64,000 nt of DNA, from NCBI GenBank assembly GCA_027625915.1, contig JANTQA010000060.1:5704001-5768000 (forward strand). Direction: 5' to 3'. The notes under the pieces were generated by a model. It made no database searches. It was not told the DNA's origin and was given only the letters and a program-made list of their open reading frames with translations. Shown here in pieces: positions 13,401 through 24,154 of this stretch; position 1 is the stretch's first letter; every line of letters starts with the position of its first letter. Source of the stretch: Anaeramoeba flamelloides. Lineage: Eukaryota; Metamonada; Anaeramoebidae. Both the position numbers and the translations under genes were made by a program.

Positions 13401-14893
13401 AGGAAAAGGAAAAGGAAAAGGAAAAGAAAAAGGAAAAGGAAAATGAAAAGGAAAAGGAAAATGAAAAGGAAAAGGAAAAGGAAAATGAAAATGAAAGGGA
13501 AAAGGAAAATGGTGAGGGAAAGGGAAAGAATATGGAAATTGAAAAAGTAACGAAAAAAAAAACTGAAATGAAATTAGAAAACGAAAAAGAAAAAGAAAAA
13601 GAAAACGAGAATTTTGAAAAAATTGATTTCCCCAAGCCAAAAAATAAAACAACAAATCTCAAAAATGAAAATAAAAACAACATTACCAAAAATAAAGATA
13701 TTTGGGAATCTAACATCGCAATTATTCATCCAGAATATCCCGACAATGTACTTTTACAAAATTTCCAAAAAAAGGGAGAAGTTGGATTTAGTATAGCTAT
13801 TTTACAAAAGTATGAAGAATATTTTTTAATAGTAGGAAGTGGTGTATCTGTCTCTTTACTTCCTCGAAAATGTAAATTTGGTATTATTACTGTATATAAA
13901 ATCATAAATAATATTGAATTAAAATTACTAACAAAAATTAAAGTGGAAAACATTCCATATTGTTTATGTGTCAAAAATAATCTATTAATTGCAGGAATTG
14001 GAGACATTTTGAGAATATATGAATTTAACGAAGAAGAAAAATTAATTAAAAAACAAGAATTTCAAAATCCAAAAATATTTACCTTTATAATTTCCATTTC
14101 TTTTGAAAACAATTTAATTGTTGTTGGTGATATTGCTAAAAGCTTGATAATTTTCAAATATCTACCGCAAACACAATATTTAAAAATTTATGCAAAAGAT
14201 CTTCTGCCAAAATATATTTCCACCCATTACAACGATCAAGATCAATTATTATTTGGCGATAAATTTGGGAATTTATTTATCTCAAATATACCACAAGATA
14301 ATTTAATAGCAAATACTTCGGGCTTCCACGAATGGGACATCCAAAATAGAATAACAACGCATCCCTATCGTTTCCAAATTGTCGCGAATTATCATATCGG
14401 CGAAATGATTTCTTCGATTGAAAAAATATATTCTTTGACTTATCCCTATTATATAATTACCACAATTTTAGGCACAATTTCGGTTTTAATACCATTCAAG
14501 CCATTTGGTAAAAAAAAAAACATTAAGAATGGCAAGAATGAAAGCGAAAATATAAAAAATAAAACCAATAGCAAGATTGTTGAGAAAGGTAAAAATGATA
14601 ATGATGTTGATAATGCTGTTGGTGATGTTAAAGTTGATCAAATGAATCAATTAAATATTTTTTTTAACAAATTTCAATTTCAATTACAAAAAATTATTAA
14701 GCCATATTCTGGTTTTGAACACCAAGATTGGAGATCTTACTATTTCCCAACTAATGGGATTATTGATGGAGACTTTTGTGAATTATTTTATAATTTAGAT
14801 TTAAAAAAGCAAAAAAAAATTGCTAATCACTTTAATTTGTCGGTATTACAAATCATAAACAAATTACAAATGATGAGAAATGTGATCTTATAA
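7459..14893 (+). CDS. SF3B3: Splicing factor 3B subunit 3 (SF3b130), two exons
   Basis: Core subunit of the SF3b complex of U2 snRNP, acting in branch-site recognition in the nucleus; related to DDB1 and CPSF160, with three beta-propellers. Exon 1 is 7459-8134 and exon 2 is 10545-14893. Splicing ACAG|GTAACC to ATAG|TACC keeps frame and joins SNLLIT to VP...GGILICSE, as in the animal protein. The product is 1674 aa against about 1217 in human. Conserved blocks: N-terminal YYLTLQ and VSKGRIL, IELYGFIRSL, YFDTLPIS...NFGSHYLHKI (about 330-365), LEHGLPVSE, IRHHRR, NIGLDNGKLL, LKNTPRKIIIHP, GDKFGNLFI, and C-terminal RSYYFPTNGIIDGDFCELF (about 1623-1641). The extra length lies in low-complexity inserts: K/E with a GMDL-type repeat (about 405-565), a Thr run then N/D (about 760-850), N/E/D (about 940-970), KE repeats (about 1140-1250) and K/N (about 1546-1591). 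AATAAA follows the stop by a few bases. Confidence 0.95.
8812..9300 (+). repeat. Family 2 inverted-repeat element, degenerate copy
   Basis: It contains the family 2 left end (gggaaaaaaagttcaacacaatttttaattg) and core (ctcaaaaatatttcaattttttgaac, actaaaagatagtattaaaaaaactgttattgt), as at 26633-27055. A second left-end-like block follows at about 9210-9280 in the same orientation. The copy therefore looks rearranged, or like two partial copies back to back. It lies within the SF3B3 intron. Confidence 0.55.
9721..10244 (-). repeat. Family 1 inverted-repeat element, copy D (reverse)
   Basis: The 524-bp sequence is the reverse complement of copy E (52722-53246) over its whole length. Ends: ATTCAAAATTTTTCACACAG at the left and its inverted counterpart 'gtgtgttaaaaattttgaat' at the right. 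Similarity to E is higher than to A-C, so D and E form a sub-family. It sits in the SF3B3 intron. Confidence 0.8.
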
Positions 14894-15645
14894 GAATAAA
14901 GTATTTTTAGTGTTTATTCAGATGCAATTGATATTAATATTGGACATAAACTTTTATATAATAATCAAAAATTGTCATTTTTTTTTTTATTATTTATTTT
15001 TGATTTTTGATTTTATTACATAGAAATTAATCAAAATAATTTTTTTTTCTCGAAATTCTTTTTTTTTTTAGTTTTAAATAATAATAACATATTATTATTT
15101 TATAAAGGCATTTTATGTTTTTTGTTTTTTTTTTTTTGGACTTCATTATTATATGATTTTTTTTTTCAATGATTATACAAAATGCAGAAGAGATACAAAC
15201 AAATTTTATGATAAAAGAAAATAAATAAATGAAATATATTTACCTAAATAATTTGAAAAACAATACAATTTGGTAATGTTATTGGGTTTTTGTTAATTTT
15301 AGAAATTATTTGATTATTTTTTATAAAGACAAGGATCATTTTTAATAAATAGGACTTGACTTTTATTAACAATTTTACTAATCCAATTATTATACACATT
15401 TTAACCAAGTCAAAACAAATATGATTTACCCCCAATCACAACACACTTTAATTTTAAACTTGTCCTTTTTTGTATGGTACGCCTTAAAAGAACAAAAACC
15501 GAATAATTTGTTTTAAAAAATTTCACCCACCAACACTTCAGGAAGGTTATAAACTTGAAAGGAAAAGTTGAAAAGTATGTCAATGGATATTTATAGATTT
15601 TATTTTTTTTATTTTTGTGTTTTTCACTTCAGCACATTTTTTAAA
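14894..15645. other. Intergenic region between SF3B3 and the RRM gene
   Basis: It contains an AATAAA a few bases after the SF3B3 stop, long T runs, and the presumed promoter and 5' UTR of the next gene. No coding exon is recognised. Both flanking genes are on the plus strand. Confidence 0.5.
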
Positions 15646-18600
15646 ATGGAAGAATTCAAATATTTAGAATTCAAAAGACCACAAGTCATTAATGTTAAAC
15701 AAAACCTTGAAGAATCAAACCCATTGATTTCTTCTGCACGTGAATTAGGAATCAAGCATTTTGAAAAAAACCATTCCAAAACATCAAAGCTTTTTGTAAC
15801 ATCAAAACCATCTGAATTAGATCGAGACGAACTTTACAATCGTGAAAATTCGTAACACTTTCACCTTTTTTTCTTTTTGATTTCTTATTCACCTTTGATC
15901 TTGCTCAAAAAAAACAAAAAATAAAAAAAAATTTTTTTTATTTTTATTAATTTAAATTTCCTTATTTGGATCTGTTTCAATAAAAAAAAAACACAACAGC
16001 TATCAACAAAGAAGATACGAGCAATTTCCTACCATTAGAGTGACAGATTTTAGTCCAAATATCAACATCGATGCTTTTAGGTTTGCTTAATAATTTTTTT
16101 TTTATTTTATTTTTTTTTATTATTATTTGAGGAACAAAGTTTAAACATTAAAGCACCCCAAGCCATTCCCTAAAATCGTTTTCCCAAAACAATTGGGTAA
16201 AATTGTTCTGTTATTTGCCAAGATCTTTTTGCTTTTCATTTTGCTTTTTTCTTTTATTTTTAACAACAAAATTTATCTTAAACAAACAACACTTTCGTAA
16301 TTCTTGGTGTCGTTTAAATAAAATCAACAAAACCAAATTTTGTTCATTTAAAAACAAAAAAAGAAGCATATTTTAAAATTAATAATAGTGTAAACTAATA
16401 AATTTCAAGAACAATTCTCCTGTTCAAGTCTTAAATTATTGTAAAAAGAAACTAACCATTGTGGAAAAAAAGTGAAACACCGTTTTTAATTGGTAACCTT
16501 ACTGAAAATTCAAAGTAAGATCAATGAAAAAAACATATAAATAAATAAAGACAAAATGAAGTATTCAGTACAATAACAGTTTTTTTAATACTATCTTTTG
16601 GGATTGGCTTTTCTTTGGTTGATCAATTATTAAAAATTTGTTCAAAAAATTGTCTATTTTTGAGAATCTCCAAAAAGAACCACTATGAATTTTGATAAGA
16701 AAATAGATTTAAAATGTATTTGTTGGTTTGATTGAAAATAATATAATGGATTATTATTTGAAGTTAATTGGTTTCTTCTCTTAATTGATTTTACTTTTCG
16801 TTTTCAGCAATGTTCCCAATTAAAATCCGTGTTTTACTTTTTTTCCAAAATGGTAAAATGAAATAAAAGCTGAATTCGTTTTAAAATTTAATTACCCATA
16901 ATAATAATAAACTACCTTTTTATCTCATTTACAAGAGAATCTTATAAAATGGATTATACACACATAAATTATTTTTGTAGTCTTGATTTCTAACATTCAA
17001 GAATAATTTTATAGTAACTTGAAAAAAACTAAGTAACAAAAGGTTCAAAACAATTAAACAGTTTCCAAAATTAAATCCAACATTAATAAGACATTTTCCA
17101 TCTTATTAAAAGAAAAACATTTTATTAAAACAAAAACATTTGATTATAAATTCCATTAAACCTCAGTAGTTTGAGAAATGATTGGGGAATGAAATATTTT
17201 TCACATAAAATTTTTTTAATTTAAAAATCAAAATTTCATAAACCAACAAACCACCAAAAATAAATTATTCACAAGACAGGCGGAGACATTTGTAACCCTA
17301 ACATTCATTTTCAAAAAATGAAAACAAAAAACCATAAAAAGACTTCAGATGCTTAAATAGATCAGTTTGGTGATGAATCAGGAAAACTTTTTAGTTTTAA
17401 CTTTTAGAAAATGACATTATAATTTAAATAATGGAATTTTTTAATCGAGTCCTTTTAAACAATGCTTCACAAAAAAATATTTGAAATACATATCTTAATA
17501 TATATATATCTCGTATTTGCTGTCTGTTTATTCGATACTTTTAAAATTTTTTTTGTGACGTCTCTTTTAAAATTACTATAATATTATTTAACAACCATTT
17601 GAACGTATTGTAAATAAATGGTCACTAAGACTCATTTCATTCAAAAGTAACATAGAAAAATAAAATTCAGAATTTCTCAAAAATTAAAATTATTAATGAA
17701 ACCTTTGGTGGAAAACCAAAATAATAAAACCATTTACTTTTTTTAGGTTTTAAACTTTAATTTTTAAAATGTTTGAATGATTTTATTTTGGTTTCTTTCT
17801 TTGGAAATGGAAAACTAATTAAAAGAAAATACAAAATCAAAAATTAAGCATACCCAAATATAAGCAAAAGTATCAATAAATTATTTACAAGGGAATTTAC
17901 TCGAAAAGATTATTTCGAGTAATGTTCACAATAAAATATTAATATTATTTTCTTTCAATTGCAGCAAGTTTTATTATTAGACAATTCTATGAAGACTTTA
18001 ATCACATAAAGAAATGTTTTAATTTGAAAACTGAAATATCTATTGTTTAAAAGAAGCCCTTCAAAACCAAAAAATAAATATTAAATCTCAAAAAAACCTG
18101 AACCATCATAATTATTTTGAAAATTATTTTTACACCTTTTACAAAGTTACTCAGATTATTCATCTCTATTATATATATATTTATTATTTTAAATTGGGAG
18201 TATAAATTAAATTGATTGATTTTATTAAAATGACTATACTTTCTAGAATATTATTTTTGTTCAGAAAAAAATAGAGTTCTCCAATCATTAAATAAAATCC
18301 TAAAAACCATCACAACTTCTTTTGTTGATCATAAAATTAATATTTGTTTTCAAAACAAAAAAATGAAACCTCAGGAAAAAACTAGGCATTTATTAGACTC
18401 CACGCCACTTGGATAATTGCTAATATTTTTTTTTTTTAACTTTTAAGATTCTTGAAAAAAAGATATTTTACAGTGAAATTCTTGCAAAATTCTTATAAAC
18501 TTTGTTTCAGTCAAAGGGTATCAAAAAAAACAACAACCTTTTCAATTATCAAATATTTTTTATAAATGGAATTTGAAGAGTAAATGAGAAATAAGTGGAA

Positions 18601-21600
18601 TAATACACATAAAAGAATAGTTGATATCCGTCTGAAATAAAACTAACAAATCCAAAAATTTTCTTAAAAATTGAAAAACTCAAAATTCTCAATCAAAAAC
18701 TTATTGAGAAATATCACAATGATCATTTTGATCTCCAATTGAAGATCCAAATAAAATTCCAATAGAAACATAAATGATTTCTCTACAATCAAATTTACTG
18801 TTTCAATAACATTAAAATGACAGATTTTTACCAAGTGACTAGAGATTTTGCAATAAAAAAATTAAAATTTGCAAATGAATTAGTTATAAAAAAAAAAATC
18901 GAAAAAAAAAAACAGACATGTGAAAAAATGATATCAATTTTGAAAATTTCCAAAAATAAATTTTTTCCTAGAATACCGATGCAAACCCTTTAAACATATG
19001 TAATTCACCCCCCTACAAGTGAGCACCTTTGACGGGAAATGGTTTATTTCTTGAAAGAAGAGATTAATGTTTTGAAAAGTTTATTTATTGGTTTATTGAG
19101 AAAAGAGAGTAATTGAAGAAAAGTTTATCAAAATAAAAAAAAAAACAGAGAAGAAAAATAGATAAAATATTAAATAAAGAAAAATAATATCTATTTGTAT
19201 GACAAAATTAAAAAATATTCACTCGTGAATAAATCTTTAATTTTTTTCCTTATTGAATATTTTAAAACAAAAAATAATAAAATCAAAAATAAATTTTTTA
19301 AACGCAATTGGAGAATAGCCAGTGTATATAATCTGACAATTATAGAAAAATATCCAATATATTATCTCGAAATAATTTTGTTCTTATGATATACGTTATG
19401 ATTTATCTGGCATTTTTTGTTTAATTTTAAAGAGGGATTTGGAAATTAAATTTTGATTTTTTTTTTCTCAAAATTTTTAATAAATATGCCAGTTTCAATA
19501 ATAATGATTTTCAGAAACAATAATAACCAGATAATTATTAGTTATCAATTCCTCTTAAAAACTATAATTAAAAAAATAATTTAGATCATTAAATATTTTC
19601 TTTTTTTTTTTCAAAAGTTACAATTTGATTTTTAATAAAATACTTTCCAGTTCTACAAAATAACAAAAATTCCCTATTTTTTTTTTTATTCAATAATTTA
19701 TTTTTACAGCCTTTTGGATTCTTTTTTTACAATTTTGAAAAAAAAATTATTTGTACTAAAAGGCTGAAATTAAATTGATATTTTAGTAAAGGTTTGAATA
19801 GGTATAAAATATAGCTTTTTCAGACTTTATAAAACACATTTTTTTGAACCAAAAAATGCTTACTTATTGTTAAAAAGAAAATTAATTCAATTTTGATTTT
19901 CTAGGAAGATTAAGAAGATTTGATTAAATTTCAGAGATAAAAGTCTTGGATCTTTGAAAAAAAAATTAAAATTTAAAACCTTAAATCTTCAATTTTCCGA
20001 TGATTTCAAAGTTTCTCATTTTGAATACAGCTCGTATCAATAATTCAGAATTAGTAAAAAACCAAAGTGGCTGAATTTACTTGTGAAAAATCAAAATTAA
20101 AAAGTTAGTCAAAAATTTGAAATTCGGTTTCAGGTGATTTGCTTTTTCAAAAAGAAATGAAAAATATTATGAAAATCTTCTTAACTTTTGGAATGAATGT
20201 TCTTTTAAAGATAATTGCTTTTTTTTTGTTTTAAAGTTTGGTTTGTCAAGCTATGTCATCTTGTGAAAAGAATGACAAAATTTTTGTGTTTTAAAAAATT
20301 AATTTTTGACTTCTTCTGAAAACTTTTTTAAAGTATTCCTTAACCAATTAATAGAAATAGTGTACTATTTAGTTCATTTATTTTTCATTTGTAAATTTTT
20401 TATTTTGTTATTTAAAAATACCAAAAAGAAGTGTTTATTATTTATTTGAGATATTGATTTTTTTGCATATTAATTGAATACCATGTTACATGATAGTTTT
20501 AAATTTGATAAAATAGCTATTGCGATTTTTCTTGGAAATTGTTTTTGGAAATAAAACAAAGCAAGTCTGAATTCTGATTGATATTTTTTTATAATCTCCA
20601 ATTGTTTTGTTTTTCTTTTCTTTCATTGATATTCAATTGAAACTTTTCAGAAAATCTTTTAAAAAAAAGAAATTATTTTTGGAATTAAATTTGCTTTTTA
20701 AAAGTTGAAACTTTTCATAAACGTTATTTAATACACACGCTTTTTATATTTATGAAGTATATATTTTGATGTAGATATTTAGTTTTCATTACAAAAAAAA
20801 AAAAAAAGTAAAAAAAATGTTTTATAGTGTATAATTCTATTTTTATATGTTAAGAAGAATTTGAAAGGCTAAGTTTTATATGTTAAGGGGTTTTTGAAAG
20901 GTTAAGTTTTATATGTCTTTATACCTTTTCAAAGTTAATGTTATAGATCCAAGTTAATTTTTGAAGGAATTGTGTTGAACTTTCTCTGAAAAAGGAAATT
21001 AAATTTTCTAATACAATTTTCCTTTGATTTTGAACATTAAGAATCATATATTTTTAGACGGGGCCAAAAAGGGGTTCTAGATATTTCCCATTAGTTATTT
21101 ACCGTTTTGTTTTTAAAGACATAAAAAAAAAATTTACATCAAGTTTTCTCATCTTTTTTTCACTGGAAAACTTATTTGGGAAAATTAACACAGATTTATT
21201 AATTTCGTTTTATAAGGTAACTCCAAATATGGAATCTATTGAAAAGAATTTGTTATTGAGCCAAAATTTAAACTTTACTATTGAAAAAACAGTTTTTAAA
21301 ATGGAAAAGGTTATATATTTTAAAGTTATCCTTATCAAAATTAAAAATCAAGATAACCGAATTATATTTGCCCCAATTTTATTTTCTGAATTCTTTTTGG
21401 TTATATTGGGACTTTTTCTTTTAAAACCAATCCCCAAATAAGGTAAAAATATTTAATTTTAAAAAATTCTACAAAAAAAAAAAATTGTAAGGATATAAAT
21501 AATGAAGAATCGTTTTAAAGATGGTTTTCTAGTTTCCGTATTTTTTTTTTTTGTTATTACAAATACTATCAGGTTTAATTCTCCCAATGTGTGGATGTTG

Positions 21601-22469
21601 GTACTTGACTTTTAACCAGACTGACTCTTTTTCCTGATTATAAGGGAATTTATTCGGGATAAAAAATGAAACGAGATAAAATAATCTCTTTTTAATAAAT
21701 GCCCTACTCTTTGCCATGAATTGAATAAAAATAAGGTTTTTGTTTATTTAATTTTTCAAAAAAATTATTTGATACCGATAAATTCAAAAAAAAAGTTCTC
21801 AACTTTTTGGTTCAATTTCCCATTTTTCTCTATCTCGTAAACGAACTTTCAAAACATTTTTTTTTTTTCAACAACAGCCCTATTGCCAACTAATTTTCAA
21901 GTTTTTTTTATGTCTAGACTAATGGAATTCTTTCTTCGGAGCTTATAAAAACATTTTCAAAAAGTGTAGGAATGATGTAAAAAAAGTTGAAAACATTTTT
22001 GTGAATTTATAAGTATAAATATATTAAAAAAAAATTTTTTTTTTTATCATCAAAATTTAAGAATTTAATTGATTTTTATAGGAACAATTAAAAAAAATTT
22101 AATAGTAATGAAAAATGATTAGATACTGATTCGTAAATTAAAATAATTTTACTCTTTATTTTAATCAAATCTATTAAAATACAAAAAATAATAAAAAAAA
22201 ATTTTTGATATTTTTTCAATTAAAATTTATTATTCCAAAATTATTTTCTTATTATTTTAACTTTTAAAAAAAATTGCAGGGATATGTTCGAAAAGCATGG
22301 TGATTTACAAAGATTTTATTTGCCTACTGATAATAATGACGAGTTAAGAGGATTTGGATACGTTTCTTATTATGACGAAAAAGATTGTGAAACTGCTATC
22401 AAAGAAATTAATGGAACTAGATTCGATAATCGTGTTATTCATTGTTCAAAAGCAAGACCAAGAAAATAA
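15646..22469 (+). CDS. Small RNA-binding protein with a C-terminal RRM (eIF3g-like RRM), three exons
   Basis: Exons 15646-15851, 16000-16080 and 22280-22469 give 477 nt and 158 aa ending in TAA. All junctions are GT-AG and in phase: TTC|GTAACA, CAACAG|CTATC, TTTTAG|GTTTGC, TTGCAG|GGATATG. The last splice joins IDAFR to DMFEKHG and so completes an RRM split in helix 1. RNP2 is IRVTDF (81-86) and RNP1 is RGFGYVSY (119-126), with the end INGTRFDNRVIHCSKARPR. 'TIRVT' at strand 1 and the FYLPTD...GFGYV spacing recall the RRM of eIF3g, but the 75-residue N-terminus has no zinc motif and the protein is half the usual eIF3g length. A CBP20- or SR-type RRM is also possible. The ATG at 15646 was chosen over the in-frame upstream one (15568) because the extra residues look like translated T-rich leader. 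Further exons inside the long intron cannot be excluded. Confidence 0.8.
16461..16847 (+). repeat. 390-bp element with about 65-bp inverted ends (family 2)
   Basis: The left arm (tggaaaaaaagtgaaacaccgtttttaattgg...aagtaagatcaat) is mirrored by the right arm (attgattttacttttcg...ccaattaaaatccgtgttttactttttttcca). It has no coding sequence, so it is a MITE. Other copies are at 26633-27055 and, degenerate, 8812-9300. Confidence 0.8.
18496..19047 (+). repeat. 552-bp element (family 5), uninterrupted copy
   Basis: Ends are ATAAACTTTGTTTCAGTCAAAGGG and, inverted, CCTTTGACGGGAAATGGTTTAT. It aligns with 22869-24154, 52434-53545 and 58793-59366. Those three copies each contain or lie in another insertion, so this one serves as the reference length. 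No reading frame. Confidence 0.7.
21776..22010 (+). repeat. Short dispersed repeat fragment
   Basis: It shares 'ttcaatttccca...aaactttcaaaacatt...gccaactaattttcaagttttt...cttataaaaacattttcaaaaa' with 36340-36580 and more weakly with 55590-55790. Ends are not defined. This copy lies in the long intron of the RRM gene. Confidence 0.5.
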
Positions 22470-22868
22470 TGTTAATTGAAATCAAAAAAAAAAAAAAAAA
22501 AAGACGAAAAAAAGAAAACAATATACATTACAACGATTTATTAAAAATTTAATTTTTCACTTTTATAAATTTATTCTTTTTTCTTCTCGATATATATAAA
22601 TATACTTTTTTTCTATAACGGCAACTATTCATTAAATTATGAGAGATAAATACTGGAAATGACTTTATTAAACTTTTTTTAAAAAATACTCATTTTTTTA
22701 ATATAAAAAGAATAAATTAACCAAACCCAATTAAATTTTAATTATTATATTACATTTTTTAATTGATCTTTCAAAAAATTATTGTTATTGAAATTTGAAA
22801 TAAAATATCAAAATTATAAAATAATTTGATTGTAAAGTGGTCTTAAAAAGGTGTGAGAGACTTTTAAA
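22470..22868. other. Region downstream of the RRM gene
   Basis: It opens with a poly-A-rich 3' UTR-like stretch. Nothing else is recognised before the next element. Confidence 0.4.
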
Positions 22869-24154
22869 ATAAACTTTGTTTCTGTCAAAGGTAAAAAACA
22901 TTTTTTTCAAATATCTATTATTTGATATAATTGACTGTTTGAAAAACAAAGAAGAAATAAGTAGAATAATAAACATCAAAGAATAGTTGATATCCAGATG
23001 GAATACAACTAAAAAATCAATAGATTTTCTTAAAAATTTGAAGAACTCAAATTCTGTGTGATTTGTTGAGAAAAACAACAATGTTTATTTTGATCTTCAA
23101 TTGAAGATCAAATAAAATTCCAATATAAATCAATATTATTTCTTTACAATCATTTTCACTATTTAAGTAAAATTAGAATAACTTATTTCTTTACCAATTG
23201 ACAATAGATCTTGCTATAAAAAAAAAAAAAGAATCTATCAAATATTCCCAAAAATACCCGAAAATCGAAAATAACCAAACAATTTTTAAGCATGAAAAAA
23301 CACGTTTTTGAATAACTTCTAAGAAAAATTAGTGCCAATATACTCAGTTTAAAGGTAAATTTGGAATTTTATTTTCAAAATAAATTTTTCCTGAAAATAT
23401 CAAAATTCAAAAAAATTAAATTTTAGGGAATAGTAATCAACCCATTTTTTGTGAAAGGAATTGGTATCCTGGATCAATGTATCAAGTCTGATCATTCCGG
23501 AATGATATTAACTCAATGAGAGAAAATGTACTTGTATATAATTTTTTCTAATTGTTTATCATTGTCCATAATTTTGTAATCCTATATACAATCTAAAATA
23601 CTCAAGTAATATCTAATCACACATACATACCAGTGCCCCACACAAGGTGAAACAACCCAAATCATATTTTAACTTCACATTCCATAAAAGAAACTATTTT
23701 ATCCAAAATATACCCTGAAATACACATTCGCCTACCCTAACATAAACAAATACACTCAAAAAGTACCATAAACTCTTTAGTGTAGCTTAAAGTGGAAATT
23801 TCAAAATATATATTTTGTATGAAAGTAAAATTGTTATTTTACCGTTAAACCGGGTATATTGGCACTAGGATTTCTTAGAAGTTGTCTATATAGTATTTTT
23901 TCATGCTTAAAAAATTTTCAGGTATTTTCGATTTTCGGTTATTTTCGGGAATATTTCAAAGACCCAAAAAAAAAAATTTGAAAATGAATTACAGTTCAAA
24001 AAAAAATCAAAAAAAAAAAACAAAAATGAGTAAAAAATTATTTCAATTTTGAAATCTCCTAAATAAAATTTTCTTTTAATATCGATTTAATACCTTTAAA
24101 TGTGTCTTAATTTACTCGTTATCATTATCAACTTTTACTCGATTATGGATTAAA
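22869..24154 (+). repeat. Family 5 element, copy 2, split by a 717-bp inverted-repeat element
   Basis: The left part (22869 to about 23239) and right part (about 23957-24154) align with the uninterrupted copy at 18496-19047, including 'gaatagttgatatcc', 'ttgatcttcaattgaagatc' and the right-hand 'atcgatttaatacctttaaa'. Net length without the insert is about 570 bp. Confidence 0.7.
23240..23956. mobile_element. 717-bp element with about 115-bp terminal inverted repeats
   Basis: The left arm AAATATTCCC...CCCGAAAATCGAAAATAACC...AAGCATGAAAAAA...AACTTCTAAGAAA...GTGCCAATATAC is mirrored almost throughout by the right arm ending GGGAATATTT. There is no transposase frame. It is inserted in a family 5 element. 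The target duplication is unclear (flanks CTATC and CAAAG). A non-autonomous DNA element is the simplest reading. Confidence 0.75.

Larger units (their letters stand above)
16081..22279 (+). other. 6.2-kb intron of the RRM gene
   Basis: It starts GTTTGC and ends TTGCAG, and separates two halves of a single RRM. It holds a family 2 element (16461-16847), a family 5 element (18496-19047), a fragment of another repeat (about 21776-22010) and much AT-rich filler. No additional exon is recognisable. The gene's first intron is only 148 bp. Confidence 0.7.

Noticed and set aside
11102-13716. Long minus-strand frames of F/S/I/L-rich protein opposite SF3B3 exon 2
   Set aside because: They are complements of the K/E and N/D codon repeats of SF3B3 and have no independent features.
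15568-15645. Upstream in-frame ATG giving the RRM protein 26 more residues
   Set aside because: The extra residues are F/Y-rich translation of a T-rich leader, and the ATG at 15646 has an A-rich context followed by a normal sequence.
21529-21717. 62-codon minus-strand frame beginning MAKSRAF inside the long RRM-gene intron
   Set aside because: It has balanced residues but no family likeness, no neighbouring exon and no splice context; too short to support.
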